From: Chloroflexota bacterium
GTDB taxonomy: Bacteria; Chloroflexota; Anaerolineae; Promineifilales; Promineifilaceae
Length of the DNA: 52,596 nucleotides
NCBI GenBank assembly: GCA_017993775.1
Contig: JAGOMA010000034.1
Coordinates: 1-52,596 of the forward strand
Direction of reading: 5' to 3'
Below, piece by piece: positions 52,503 to 52,596 of the stretch (the first letter of the stretch is position 1; every line of letters starts with the position of its first letter). A model generated the notes under the pieces. The model had not been told where the DNA came from. It did not search any database and saw nothing but the letters and a program-made list of their open reading frames with translations. The translations under genes were made by a program, and so were the position numbers.

Positions 52503-52596
52503 AACTGAACCTTAAAAACTCAATATCGTCTTGCCATCGACCTTTACCCGAGACAGGACTAAACAACGAATCAGTTTGCGACTGATTCAAGCGTAC

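Noticed and set aside
52339..52590. 83-residue minus-strand frame at the right edge
   Set aside because: Mostly antisense to the 52107 gene, with no ribosome site or recognisable motif.

Overview
The window looks like a chromosomal segment of a Chloroflexota bacterium, probably from an Anaerolineae/Ardenticatenia-type lineage. This is inferred from the mix of families: a DUF5667 protein beside an ECF sigma factor, TolB-like propeller proteins, VanW, FHA/GAF histidine kinase, several GT-C membrane glycosyltransferases and a CTC-type L25. No rRNA, convincing tRNA, CRISPR array, transposase or phage module is visible.

Layout: 1-4.7 kb (minus strand) holds a large glycosidase/O-antigen-polymerase fusion running off the left edge, a DUF348-G5-propeller lipoprotein and a DUF2267 protein. 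4.9-13.1 kb holds rplY, two GT-C membrane proteins, an HD hydrolase, a GNAT enzyme and a VanW protein. 13.3-15.8 kb is an ECF sigma factor with its DUF5667 partner, next to a lipoprotein; the lipoprotein and the DUF5667 protein both end in long Asp/Asn/Ser tails. 16.3-22.2 kb carries translation and RNA genes (PIN-TRAM, gltX, cysS, rlmB-like) and an ADP-ribosylglycohydrolase. 22.2-32.2 kb (minus) has a GT-C protein, an FHA-GAF-PAS histidine kinase, a HAD protein and a tight three-gene unit: propeller protein with a strange Trp/Arg-rich N-terminus, M23 peptidase, amidase. 32.3-38.1 kb has ctaB, a thioredoxin-fold protein, a PfkB kinase and an ABC exporter pair. 38.3-48.1 kb is mixed (HIT, CAP, DUF5995, spermidine-synthase-like, DUF1461, PHP, SpoU methyltransferase, metallophosphatase). 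48.2-51.9 kb joins malate dehydrogenase, methylmalonyl-CoA mutase large subunit and methylmalonyl-CoA epimerase, a propionate/succinyl-CoA connection to the TCA cycle. An AT-richer unknown gene closes the window.

The most striking content is not a gene. The palindrome ACGGCCGT occurs about 125-130 times (hand count), against roughly one expected from base composition. It sits in coding DNA in all three frames and in intergenic DNA, much like HIP1 of cyanobacteria. On top of this are many short tandem arrays with a constant 7-bp period but different unit sequences (TCCGCAC, TTCGGAT, GATTGGA, GCGTGAT, AACGGGG and others), often as inverted pairs and sometimes inside genes. There are also at least three families of dispersed, inverted-ended intergenic repeats. 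The octamer and the heptamer arrays together are the best candidate here for an undescribed system of genome marking or repeat propagation.
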